From Candidatus Iainarchaeum sp. (lineage in GTDB: Archaea; B1Sed10-29), in NCBI GenBank assembly GCA_003553825.1, contig PWFL01000025.1:1-10112 (forward strand): a DNA stretch of 10,112 nt. Reading direction: 5' to 3'. This document shows, piece by piece, positions 1 to 6,740 of this stretch (the first letter of the stretch is position 1; each line of letters starts with the position of its first letter). A program made the position numbers and the translations under genes. The notes below the pieces were generated by a model that saw only the letters and a list, made by a program, of their open reading frames with translations, did no database searches and was not told where the DNA came from.

Positions 1-20
1 ACACAAAAAACACCGAAAAC

Positions 21-27
21 AGGAGGG
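21..27 (+). promoter_or_regulatory. Strong Shine-Dalgarno site of nrdJ
   Basis: The heptamer AGGAGGG ends five bases before the ATG at 33, an almost ideal match to the 16S rRNA 3' end. It fixes the start of the reductase. It also implies a leadered transcript whose promoter lies left of the window, because no TATA box is visible in the 32 bases available. Confidence 0.85.
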
Positions 28-32
28 ATAAC

Positions 33-3000
33 ATGCCTGAAACAAACGCAGACACGGAAACCAACAAAAACCCAAAAGTAGACAGAATAAGAAAAAGAGA
101 TGGAAGAGTAGTGGACTTCAATAAAAAGAAAATAGAAGATGCGATATATGCAGCAATGAAGGAAGCAGGAGAAGAAGACAGAGAGCTAGCAGAGGACCTG
201 GCCGACCAGACCACTGAAAAAGTAGCTGAAAAATTCACTGAAAAAGACGAAGTACCAGAAGTAGAGGACATACAGGACCAAGTAGAAGCAACCCTAATAG
301 AAAACAACCTAACCAAAACAGCAAAATCCTACATCCTGTACAGGAGCAGAAGAGCAGAGATAAGAGAGACAAAGAAGGATCTATTACCAGAAGAACTCAG
401 CGTAGAAGATAAATTAATAAAAGAAATGGGCATAAACTCCCTTAAAGTCCTTGAAGAAAGATATTTATTAAAGGACGAAGACGGAAACCTCAAAGAAACA
501 CCGAGAGGAATGCTAAAAAGAGTAGCCGAAGACATAGCAAAAGCCGAAGAAAACTACGGAGGAGATCTCGAAAAATGGGAACAAAAATTCTTTGAAATGA
601 TGGAGGATCTCGATTTCCTGCCAAATTCACCAACCTTAATGAATGCAGGAGCACCACTGCAACAACTAGCAGCTTGCTTCGTTCTTCCAGTAGAGGACGA
701 CCTCGAACAAATATACGATTCGGTTAAAAACGCCGCCCTAGTACACCAAAGCGGAGGAGGAACAGGATTCAGCTTCTCCAGACTAAGACCAAAAGGAGAC
801 GTAGTAAAATCAACTAACGGAGTAGCATCAGGACCAGTAAGCTTTATGAAAGTGTTCGACGCATCCACCGAGATAATAAAACAAGGTGGAAAAAGACGAG
901 GAGCAAACATGGGTGTATTAAGAGTGGATCACCCAGATATACTGCATTTTATTACCGCGAAATCCCAAAAACAAGAACTACAGAACTTCAACATCTCGGT
1001 AGCTCTTACTGAGAAGTTCATGGATAGAGTTGAAAAAGGAGAAACCTATGATTTAGTGAACCCGAGAAACAACGAAGTAGCGAACAGGCTAAACGCTGAA
1101 AAAGTATTTGACCTGATAGCTACCCTAGCATGGAACTCCGGAGACCCAGGAATAATATTCCTGGACAGAATAAATGAAGAAAACCCTACTCCAGATGCTG
1201 GAGAAATTGAATCAACCAACCCATGTTTCACAGGAGATACTAGAATATATACATCTGAAGGTCTTCGAAAGGCTGAAGAATTATCTCAAGAAGGAGAAGA
1301 AAACGAGATTATACTAGACTCCAGAGAATCTGAAGAAAGGGTGACAAAAGCAAGTAATGTCTTCAAAACCGGGGAAAAGCACACCTACAACTTGAAGACA
1401 GAAGAGGGATACGAACTGAAAGTCACGGGAAACCACAAGATAAAGACGAATTCAGGAACATGGAAGGAAGCAAGGGAACTACAACCTGGAGACGAGATCC
1501 ATATCTTAGATAGAGAAGGAAAATTCCCGGATAAAAAAGAACTACCTTTTGAAGTAAAAAAAGAGTTTAAGGGAGAAAACGGCAAAACCTACGAATACAA
1601 CTTCCCGGAAAAATGGTCCGAAGAACTTGGACAAGTCCTTGGATGGTTAATAGGAGATGGATGGTTGAGGTCTGGAGACGAAAATAGAAGAGTAGGCTTT
1701 ACTTTTAGCCAGGAAGACAAAGAAATAATGGAAAGCTTAAAACCAGTTATCAACGACTGGTACGGCAATGATATACAAGAGATAGAAAGAGATAATGAGG
1801 TATATCATCTATCCTACCACAGCAAGTACTTCGTAGACTATTTCAAAAAACTAGGGGTAAAATCAGCGAAATCCGAAAGGAAGGAAGTACCAGAAACACT
1901 CTATACAGCTCCTAAAGAAACGGTTAGAGGTTTCCTTCAAGCACTATTCACCGCTGATGGAAGCTTCCAAGGGAATCTTGAAAGAGGAGGACAGGTAAGA
2001 CTATCTCAAAGCAACCTCTCATTGCTAAAAGAAGTACAGAAACTGCTCCTAAACTTCGGCATATTCTCGAAGATATACGAAAATCGAAGAGAAGAAGGGA
2101 AAAAACGATTACCTGATGGTAAAGGAGGAAAAAAGGAATACCAAGTAAAGGCACAGCACGACCTAGCAATCTCCAAGGAGAACCTTCAAAAGTTCAAAGC
2201 AGAAATAGGATTCATTTCGGATAGAAAACAGAAACAACTCGAAAAACATCTCAACAAGATGGAGAAGAAACCTTACAAAGAAAAATTCAAAGCAACCTTC
2301 AGAAAGAAAAAAAAGAATGGAAAAGAACCAGTATACGACTTAAAAGAACCAAAGACCCCCACTTTAGTTGCAAACGGAATGGTGATCCACAATTGCGGTG
2401 AGCAGCCCTTATTACCATACGAAGCCTGTAACCTGGGTTCCATAAAGCTATCCAACCACGTGAAGGAGAATGAAGATGGAGAAGCAGAGATAGACTGGGA
2501 AAAACTAAGAGAAACAACACACAAAGCAATAAGATTCCTGGACAATGTGATAGATAGGAGCGAATACCCCCTCGAAAAAATAGCTGAGAAAGTAAAGAGA
2601 AACAGAAAAGTAGGGCTAGGAGTAATGGGATTCGCAGAAATGCTAGTGAAACTAGGAGTAAAGTACGACTCCGAAGAAGGAGTAAAAACAGGAAGAAAAG
2701 TAATGAAATTCATCAACGAAGAAGCAAAGAAAGCATCCGCAGAACTAGCGGAAGAAAGAGGACCGTTCCCAGGATACGAAACAAGCGTATACGGACAAGA
2801 CCCTGAAGAACCAGAACTAAGAAACGCCACCAGGACCACCATAGCACCAACCGGTACAATAAGCATAATAGCAAACTGCACAGGAGGAATAGAACCAATG
2901 TTCGCAATAAACTACATCCGAAACGTGCTCGACAACACAAGACTGATAGAAACAAATGACCTATTCGAAAAGGAAGCAAGACAGAGAGGAATATACAGCC

Positions 3001-3503
3001 AGGAACTAATGGCCGAAGTAGCGAAAAAAGGAGGATGCCAAAACATGGACAAAGTACCGGAAGACATGAAACAAAAATACAGAACAGCACACGACATAGC
3101 TCCAAAATGGCACGTGAAAATGCAAGCAGCATTCCAGGATCACGTGAACAACGCCGTGTCCAAAACAATAAACTTCCCAAAAGACGCTTCAATAGAAGAC
3201 TTCAAAGAAGCATACAAACTAGCGTACAAAGAAGGATGCAAAGGCCTCACCGTATATAGATATGGATCACTCTCCGACCAACCAATGAACATAGACGAAA
3301 TAGAGACAGATGCGGAAACAGCGGGCGAATACGTAGAAAGCAAAATAAAGGAATTCAAAACGTACGAAGAAAAACAAAAAAGAAAAACAAAACGAGAAAA
3401 ACGAAGAAACAAAGGAAAAATGGATCCGGATAAACTGGAAGGAGCCTTTGAAGTGGACCAACAGTTTTCACCGGACTGCCCGGACGGAACCTGCAAAATC
3501 TAG
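33..3503 (+). CDS. nrdJ: Adenosylcobalamin-dependent (class II) ribonucleoside-diphosphate reductase with intein
   Basis: Reduces ribonucleotides to deoxyribonucleotides in the cytosol, using a thiyl radical generated by adenosylcobalamin. Residues about 16-105 form an ATP-cone, the usual allosteric activity site. The catalytic barrel follows, with LPNSPTLMNAG, the first redox cysteine C215 (AACFVLP), the glycine-rich GGGTGFSFSRLRP, the NP|CGEQ radical-cysteine motif (C788 before splicing), the second redox cysteine C799 (YEACNLGS) and the APTGTIS loop. A K/R-rich linker leads to the C-terminal CPDGTC pair (C1149, C1154), the reducing arm. The 1156-residue precursor holds an intein at residues 398-787, so the mature enzyme would be 766 residues. 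Class II is inferred from the NPCGEQPLLPYEACN signature and the absence of an adjacent radical-generating subunit gene. The next gene makes the adenosylcobalamin cofactor. The start is set by the strong SD at 21-27. Confidence 0.95.
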   Translation: MPETNADTETNKNPKVDRIRKRDGRVVDFNKKKIEDAIYAAMKEAGEEDRELAEDLADQTTEKVAEKFTEKDEVPEVEDIQDQVEATLIENNLTKTAKSYILYRSRRAEIRETKKDLLPEELSVEDKLIKEMGINSLKVLEERYLLKDEDGNLKETPRGMLKRVAEDIAKAEENYGGDLEKWEQKFFEMMEDLDFLPNSPTLMNAGAPLQQLAACFVLPVEDDLEQIYDSVKNAALVHQSGGGTGFSFSRLRPKGDVVKSTNGVASGPVSFMKVFDASTEIIKQGGKRRGANMGVLRVDHPDILHFITAKSQKQELQNFNISVALTEKFMDRVEKGETYDLVNPRNNEVANRLNAEKVFDLIATLAWNSGDPGIIFLDRINEENPTPDAGEIESTNPCFTGDTRIYTSEGLRKAEELSQEGEENEIILDSRESEERVTKASNVFKTGEKHTYNLKTEEGYELKVTGNHKIKTNSGTWKEARELQPGDEIHILDREGKFPDKKELPFEVKKEFKGENGKTYEYNFPEKWSEELGQVLGWLIGDGWLRSGDENRRVGFTFSQEDKEIMESLKPVINDWYGNDIQEIERDNEVYHLSYHSKYFVDYFKKLGVKSAKSERKEVPETLYTAPKETVRGFLQALFTADGSFQGNLERGGQVRLSQSNLSLLKEVQKLLLNFGIFSKIYENRREEGKKRLPDGKGGKKEYQVKAQHDLAISKENLQKFKAEIGFISDRKQKQLEKHLNKMEKKPYKEKFKATFRKKKKNGKEPVYDLKEPKTPTLVANGMVIHNCGEQPLLPYEACNLGSIKLSNHVKENEDGEAEIDWEKLRETTHKAIRFLDNVIDRSEYPLEKIAEKVKRNRKVGLGVMGFAEMLVKLGVKYDSEEGVKTGRKVMKFINEEAKKASAELAEERGPFPGYETSVYGQDPEEPELRNATRTTIAPTGTISIIANCTGGIEPMFAINYIRNVLDNTRLIETNDLFEKEARQRGIYSQELMAEVAKKGGCQNMDKVPEDMKQKYRTAHDIAPKWHVKMQAAFQDHVNNAVSKTINFPKDASIEDFKEAYKLAYKEGCKGLTVYRYGSLSDQPMNIDEIETDAETAGEYVESKIKEFKTYEEKQKRKTKREKRRNKGKMDPDKLEGAFEVDQQFSPDCPDGTCKI
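1224..2393 (+). mobile_element. Intein with LAGLIDADG homing endonuclease, inside nrdJ
   Basis: This in-frame 390-residue insertion (precursor residues 398-787) splits the conserved NPCGEQ motif after NP. It starts with Cys1 in block A (CFTGDTRIYTSEGL), has block B with T465 and H468 (VTGNHKI), and ends in VIHN, with penultimate His786 and terminal Asn787. The +1 extein residue is Cys788, so all splicing nucleophiles are present. Two LAGLIDADG helices are visible, LGWLIGDGWL with Asp542 and LQALFTADGSF with Asp642. Both keep the acidic metal-binding residue, so the endonuclease may be active. Removing the segment restores a perfect reductase sequence across the junction. Its codons are visibly richer in T-ending forms than the flanking exteins, consistent with a separate history. 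Confidence 0.93.
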
Positions 3504-3538
3504 CCTGATAAAGTCACCTCACCCAGCCCAAACCACCA

Positions 3539-3562
3539 CCTCTTTCTTTTTCTTTTCTCTTT
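3539..3562 (+). terminator. Pyrimidine-rich termination tract after nrdJ
   Basis: A stretch made almost only of T and C, with several T runs of three to five, lies 36 bp after the reductase stop codon. Archaeal RNA polymerase commonly terminates at such U-rich tracts without a hairpin, and no convincing inverted repeat is seen here. It directly precedes the promoter of the next gene, so the adenosyltransferase is probably transcribed separately. Confidence 0.5.
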
Positions 3563-3577
3563 CGAAACCTTTTTATT
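3563..3577 (+). promoter_or_regulatory. BRE/TATA promoter of the adenosyltransferase gene
   Basis: CGAAA (3563-3567) followed by the T/A-rich box CTTTTTATT (3569-3577) matches the archaeal BRE plus TATA arrangement. The box is centred near 3573. Transcription starting about 26 bp downstream would begin at or within a base or two of the ATG at 3600, which predicts a leaderless mRNA. No SD-like sequence precedes that ATG, in agreement. Confidence 0.7.
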
Positions 3578-3599
3578 CCCTTCTTCCCAAATTTAAAAC

Positions 3600-4184
3600 A
3601 TGGAAAAAACAAATAATTCTGGAAAAAACCAAAATAAAATATACACTAGAAACGGAGATCAAGGAAAAACAAAAATCAACTCCAATACAAAGATAAGCAA
3701 GAGAGATCCAAGAGTAAAAGCCTGGGGAGCACTGGATGAACTAGAAGCCCACATAGGGCATCTAAGAGCAAAAACCGATAACACGAAGATAAACCAAGAA
3801 CTAAAAACCGTGCAAAAACACCTTCACATAATAATGGCTCAAATAACCAACAAACAAAACAAAGAAGAACAAAGTAAACAAACGCCACAACTCAAAAAAG
3901 AACACGTAAAACTACTTGAAGAAAAAATAGATCAACACACTGAAAAGCTGCCTGACTTAAAAAGATTCATATACAGCTCAGGCACACCAGAAGCAACCTA
4001 CGCGCAAGTAACTCGAACCATAGCCAGAAAAACCGAAGTAAGAATAAATGAACTGGATAAAGTCAAAGAGTTGCCCGAAGAAATAAAACAATATACAAAT
4101 AGGTTAAGCGATTACCTATTCACAGTGGCTAGATACCTAAATCATGACCAAGGATTCGGAGACGAATTCGTGGACTACGATTAA
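3600..4184 (+). CDS. pduO: PduO-type cob(I)alamin adenosyltransferase
   Basis: Transfers the 5'-deoxyadenosyl group of ATP to cob(I)alamin, giving adenosylcobalamin. At 194 residues it has the usual family length. The N-terminal ATP motif is KIYTRNGDQGKT (13-24), followed by SKRDPRVKAWGALDEL (33-48). The C-terminal signature is SSGTPEATYAQVTRTIARKTEVR (126-148), keeping Arg139, Arg143 and Glu146. LSDYLFTVARYLN (169-181) closes the helical bundle. Two deviations show: the glycine/arginine-rich stretch normally between the two N-terminal motifs reads KINSNTKI, and Lys144 stands where the human homologue MMAB has Arg. The first 12 residues are a polar, Asn/Lys-rich extension. The gene has its own BRE/TATA and probably a leaderless start. 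Its position just downstream of the B12-dependent reductase suggests it supplies that enzyme. The HIT gene follows 28 bp later, probably on the same transcript. Confidence 0.9.
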   Translation: MEKTNNSGKNQNKIYTRNGDQGKTKINSNTKISKRDPRVKAWGALDELEAHIGHLRAKTDNTKINQELKTVQKHLHIIMAQITNKQNKEEQSKQTPQLKKEHVKLLEEKIDQHTEKLPDLKRFIYSSGTPEATYAQVTRTIARKTEVRINELDKVKELPEEIKQYTNRLSDYLFTVARYLNHDQGFGDEFVDYD

Positions 4185-4194
4185 CACAAAACCT

Positions 4195-4200
4195 AAAGGA
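4195..4200 (+). promoter_or_regulatory. Possible Shine-Dalgarno of the HIT gene
   Basis: AAAGGA lies 12 bases before the ATG at 4213, slightly farther than usual, in a 28-bp gap that shows no TATA box. It is the best ribosome-binding candidate if the HIT gene is translated from a shared transcript with the adenosyltransferase. Confidence 0.4.
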
Positions 4201-4212
4201 ATGTGAAGCAAA

Positions 4213-4635
4213 ATGCAGGAATGCCTATTCTGCCAGATCATAAACGGAGAAAAACCAAGCCACAAAGTATACGAAGACGAAAATACCTACGCCTTCCTAG
4301 ACATCAACCCCCGAAACAAGGGACACACACTTGTAATTCCTAAAAAACACAGAGAAACATTCTTAGATCTCAAAGAAAAAGAAGTAACCAGCCTATTTCA
4401 AAAAGTACAAAAAATAGCAAAAGCAGTTAAAAAAGCAACCAATGCAGAAGGATTTAACTTACTGCAAAACAACGAAAAAGCAGCAGGACAGATAGTGGAT
4501 CACGTGCACATTCACGTAATCCCTAGATACACAGAGGATAACGTGGAGCTAAAATGGAGCTACAAACCAGAAGAAGGAGAATTCAAAGAGATGAAGGAGA
4601 GAATAAAGAACGAACTCCAAACTTCTTTTAAATAA
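4213..4635 (+). CDS. HIT (histidine triad) family nucleotide hydrolase
   Basis: A small cytosolic protein of 140 residues, the usual Hint-like length. The triad is HVHIHV (His97, His99, His101). In this family the last of these histidines is the nucleophile that attacks the alpha-phosphate of nucleoside phosphoramidates or dinucleotides. The start reads MQECLFCQIINGE, and the CxxC pair (Cys4, Cys7) is typical of members that bind structural zinc; a further candidate ligand is His38 in GHTL. AFLDINPRNKGHTLVIPKKH (27-46) is the standard nucleoside-binding region and NLLQNNEKAAGQIVDH leads into the triad. The exact physiological substrate cannot be told from sequence. It follows the adenosyltransferase by 28 bp without a visible promoter, so the two are probably co-transcribed. 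Its last codons contain the TATA box of the tRNA gene. Confidence 0.92.
   Translation: MQECLFCQIINGEKPSHKVYEDENTYAFLDINPRNKGHTLVIPKKHRETFLDLKEKEVTSLFQKVQKIAKAVKKATNAEGFNLLQNNEKAAGQIVDHVHIHVIPRYTEDNVELKWSYKPEEGEFKEMKERIKNELQTSFK
4625..4635 (+). promoter_or_regulatory. TATA box of the tRNA-Ala gene
   Basis: CTTTTAAATAA lies inside the final codons and stop codon of the HIT gene. Its centre is about 26 bp before the first base of the tRNA at 4656, exactly the spacing expected of an archaeal TATA box. Confidence 0.55.
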
Positions 4636-4641
4636 TTTTTT
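4636..4641 (+). terminator. T6 tract after the HIT gene
   Basis: Six consecutive T residues follow the HIT stop codon immediately, with no hairpin. This is a plausible U-tract terminator for the adenosyltransferase-HIT transcript. It lies between the tRNA TATA box and the tRNA gene, so it would end the upstream mRNA without blocking tRNA initiation. Confidence 0.4.
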
Positions 4642-4655
4642 AAGTAACTAATTAA

Positions 4656-4727
4656 GGGCCCGTAGATCAGTGGAAGATCGTTTCCTTCGCAAGGAAAAGG
4701 CCGTGGGTTCAAATCCCACCGGGTCCA
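4656..4727 (+). tRNA. tRNA-Ala (anticodon CGC)
   Basis: A full cloverleaf can be drawn by hand. The acceptor stem GGGCCCG/CGGGTCC has seven pairs including the G3-U70 wobble, the main alanine identity element. The D stem is GATC/GATC, the anticodon stem TTTCC/GGAAA with loop TTCGCAA, and the T stem GTGGG/CCCAC with loop TTCAAAT. The anticodon CGC (4688-4690) reads GCG. The discriminator is A73 and no CCA is encoded. There is no intron. A TATA box sits about 26 bp upstream. The gene stands alone between the HIT gene and the convergent glycosylase gene. Confidence 0.95.
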
Positions 4728-4749
4728 TACTTAGTATCACTATTTTAAC

Positions 4750-5391
4750 TTATTTCTTAACTTCTCCGGTCTCAGTGTACCAGAAATATAGATCTAGCTT
4801 ACCTGGTTGCAAACCAATCTCTTCGGAGAGATTCTTAAATTTTTCCTCTATATCAAGGTATCTCTTCCTGGTGAGAGTTTTAGGTATCTCTATGAATCCA
4901 TTTTTCTCCAAACAACGTAATATATGTCTATCCAAAATTCCTAGGTCCAAGTAACCTACGTTTCTAAGAAAGTGGCTTCCTTCTTTGTATCCAATTCCTT
5001 TAATATTATTCACTATCCATTCTCTTTTTTCAAACGAGTCTTCCAGAGATGTTAAAATATCTTTTAAATCGTCTTTATGTTCTTGAGCTAGTTTAATATA
5101 CTCGGCTCTACGATTATAGAACCTATAGCCCTTATCTTTAAGAACTTTTTTAATCTCTTCTTCCGTAAATTCCTGAAAACCATTCCTTTTCTTCATGTAA
5201 TCTTGTATCTTTATACCCATGTCCGCTGAAGAGTTCGCTGTGAGTATGCAGAAACAAATTTCATCGAACCAAGCATTGTTTCCTTTTTCTTGAAGTTCTT
5301 TAAACTCTCTTATTCTTCTATCTACTTTTTCCTTTACTTCTGATTCTTGGAGCTCTTGAATTTTCTCTATGAGCTGATCTTTACATTTCAA
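4750..5391 (-). CDS. ogg: Ogg2-type 8-oxoguanine DNA glycosylase / AP lyase
   Basis: Removes 8-oxoguanine from DNA and cleaves the resulting abasic site in base excision repair. The 213-residue protein is all-helical, with the helix-hairpin-helix core IKGIGYKEGSHFLRNVG (130-146). This is followed by the catalytic pair typical of the superfamily, Lys136 (Schiff-base nucleophile) and Asp154 in GILDRHIL, 18 residues apart as in the Methanocaldococcus enzyme. The C-terminal part (LDLYFWYTETGEVKK) ends in lysine; in this family the terminal lysine helps distinguish 8-oxoguanine from guanine. Translation probably begins at TTG (5391-5389): an in-frame TAA lies directly upstream, AAGGTGAT gives a good SD, and the nearby ATG (5386-5384) is out of frame and closed by a stop. 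The gene is divergent from the MTA/SAH deaminase gene and convergent with the tRNA. Confidence 0.9.
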   Translation of the reverse strand: MKCKDQLIEKIQELQESEVKEKVDRRIREFKELQEKGNNAWFDEICFCILTANSSADMGIKIQDYMKKRNGFQEFTEEEIKKVLKDKGYRFYNRRAEYIKLAQEHKDDLKDILTSLEDSFEKREWIVNNIKGIGYKEGSHFLRNVGYLDLGILDRHILRCLEKNGFIEIPKTLTRKRYLDIEEKFKNLSEEIGLQPGKLDLYFWYTETGEVKK

Positions 5392-5394
5392 TTA

Positions 5395-5402
5395 ATCACC
5401 TT
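5395..5402 (-). promoter_or_regulatory. Shine-Dalgarno that decides the TTG start of ogg
   Basis: Read on the minus strand, AAGGTGAT lies three bases before TTG (5391-5389). It is complementary to the ATCACC part of the 16S rRNA tail. Together with the in-frame TAA between SD and TTG it leaves TTG as the only credible start near the expected N-terminus. Confidence 0.6.
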
Positions 5403-5412
5403 GTTGAACCAG

Positions 5413-5426
5413 TATAATTTTTAAAT
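5413..5426 (-). promoter_or_regulatory. Possible TATA element of ogg
   Basis: On the minus strand this stretch reads ATTTAAAAATTATA, close to an archaeal TATA box and about 20-30 bp before the TTG start. It overlaps the deaminase TATA box on the other strand, so one A/T-rich element may serve both divergent genes. The assignment rests on position and composition only. Confidence 0.4.
5418..5426 (+). promoter_or_regulatory. TATA box of the MTA/SAH deaminase gene
   Basis: TTTTTAAAT is centred about 26 bp before the ATG at 5448, so transcription should begin at the start codon and give a leaderless mRNA. No SD precedes the ATG. The 56-bp gap between the two divergent genes holds no other feature that I can support. 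Confidence 0.55.
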
Positions 5427-5447
5427 CTCCATGGATTAATAGTTAAC

Positions 5448-6729
5448 ATGTCAATTCTACTGAAGAACTGTAAATACCTTGTTACTCAAAATGAAGATAG
5501 GGAAATTTTGAATAATGTAGATGTAGGTATAAAAGATAAAAAAGTAGAGGAAATAAGCAAAGAATCCAGTAAGAATTATGAGAAAATCATTGACTGTTCC
5601 GAAAAGATAGTGATGCCTGGATTGATAAATACTCATACACACGCGGGAATGGCTATAATGAGAGGCTATTCGGATGATAAGCCACTTTTCCCCTGGCTTG
5701 ATGATATGTGGGAACTGGAAAAACAACTAACACCGAGAAAAATAAAGATAGGTGCTTCTCTATCCATACTTGAGATGCTTAAAACAGGTACGACTAGTTT
5801 CGTTGACATGTATTTTGACCTGGATGAAGTTCCTGATTTAATAGAAAGAGCAGGAATAAAAGGGTATATAGGTAGCTTGATCTATGATCCTGAGAAACTC
5901 TCAGTTGGTAAGAATCCTTCGAACCACTAAGAAATTTATCCGTGATAATAAAGATAAGGAATTTGTTCATCCTCACGTAGCCCCCCATGCTGTATACACC
6001 TGTGATAAAGAGTTATTTAGAAAGTCCAGGGAAATTTCTGAAAAGCACGATGTACTTATTCACACTCACGCGGCTGAAACCAGGCAAGAAGTAATTGAAT
6101 GTAAGAAAAACACGGGGAAAAGAGTAATAGAATACTTAGATTCTTTAGATATTTTAACCGATCGGTCTGTACTGGCTCACGTAGCATGGATCACTAGGAA
6201 AGAAGCTAAATTAATAGGTGAGAATAATTCAATGGTTTCTCATTGTCCAACCTCTAATATGAAGCTAGCTACTGGAGGTGTGTCCCCTTTACCCGAACTC
6301 AAGGAGTTTGGAGCTCCGGTATCGATTGGAACCGATGGAGTTGTTTCCAATAACTCTCTGAATTTATTTGAGTCAGGTAAGGTAGCGACTTTGCTACAGA
6401 AACATTCTAGATGGGATGCCTCTCTCTCACCTGCTCAAGATGTTATCGATATGTTAACCCGAGTACCTGGGGAATTCCTACCCGGAGCTGATGGAAGGAT
6501 CGTTCCAGGAGCTACAGCGGATATAATCACGATTGATCTAAATCAACCCGGGAACCGTCCTGTTTATAACATTGTCTCTAACTTGGTTTATTCAACTTCT
6601 TCACATACACCTATCTGTGACTCCTTGATCAATGGAGGGATCGTTGTTGAAGATACTGAGGTTAAATGTTTGGATGAGGCAGAAGTGATTGAAAAGGCTT
6701 CTATTGCTTCGCAAGAACTAGTTGAGTAA
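5448..6729 (+). pseudogene. mtaD: 5-methylthioadenosine/S-adenosylhomocysteine deaminase, frameshifted
   Basis: An amidohydrolase that deaminates S-adenosylhomocysteine, methylthioadenosine and related 5'-substituted adenosines to inosine forms. The first half (5448-5930) has the start VMPGLINTHTHAGMA with metal ligands His63 and His65. The second half continues in the +1 frame, open from 5884 to 6729, with HVAPHAVYTC, IHTHAAETRQE, VLAHVAW and SIGTDGVVSNNSLNLF. In a joined protein of 426 residues, a normal family length, these give His180, His207, Glu210, His244 and Asp296, the full set seen in Thermotoga TM0936. The joint lies between about 5905 and 5928. One base is extra, or two are missing, relative to an intact gene; dropping one T at 5918-5919 gives KNPRTTKKF. 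Everything else looks intact, so a recent mutation or a sequence error is likelier than long decay. A TATA box predicts a leaderless mRNA. Confidence 0.88.
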
Positions 6730-6740
6730 GTAAATTCATT

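Noticed and set aside
1224..2393. Two separate reductase genes, or a group I intron in nrdJ
   Set aside because: The insertion is one continuous open frame with intein blocks A, B, C, E, F and G and splice-junction residues, which an intron would not need.
2273..2881. Long minus-strand open frame of about 200 codons inside nrdJ
   Set aside because: It is antisense to conserved reductase and intein sequence, and its composition (Ser, Phe, Leu) is that of reversed A-rich coding DNA. It has no recognisable domain or start signals.
3448..3696. Plus-strand open frame bridging the end of nrdJ and the start of the adenosyltransferase gene
   Set aside because: It overlaps both conserved genes in another frame, runs through the terminator and promoter region, and has no family resemblance.
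4670..4954. Open frame starting inside the tRNA
   Set aside because: It begins within the tRNA-Ala gene and runs antisense to the conserved glycosylase, so it is a chance frame.
5384..5386. ATG as the start of ogg
   Set aside because: It is out of frame with the glycosylase and is followed immediately by a stop codon; the TTG at 5391 with its SD fits better.
5925..5931. Programmed +1 frameshift as the firm explanation of the split deaminase
   Set aside because: There is no well-known shift motif, upstream SD-like stimulator or evident downstream structure. An indel or read error is simpler, so recoding is kept only as an option to test.
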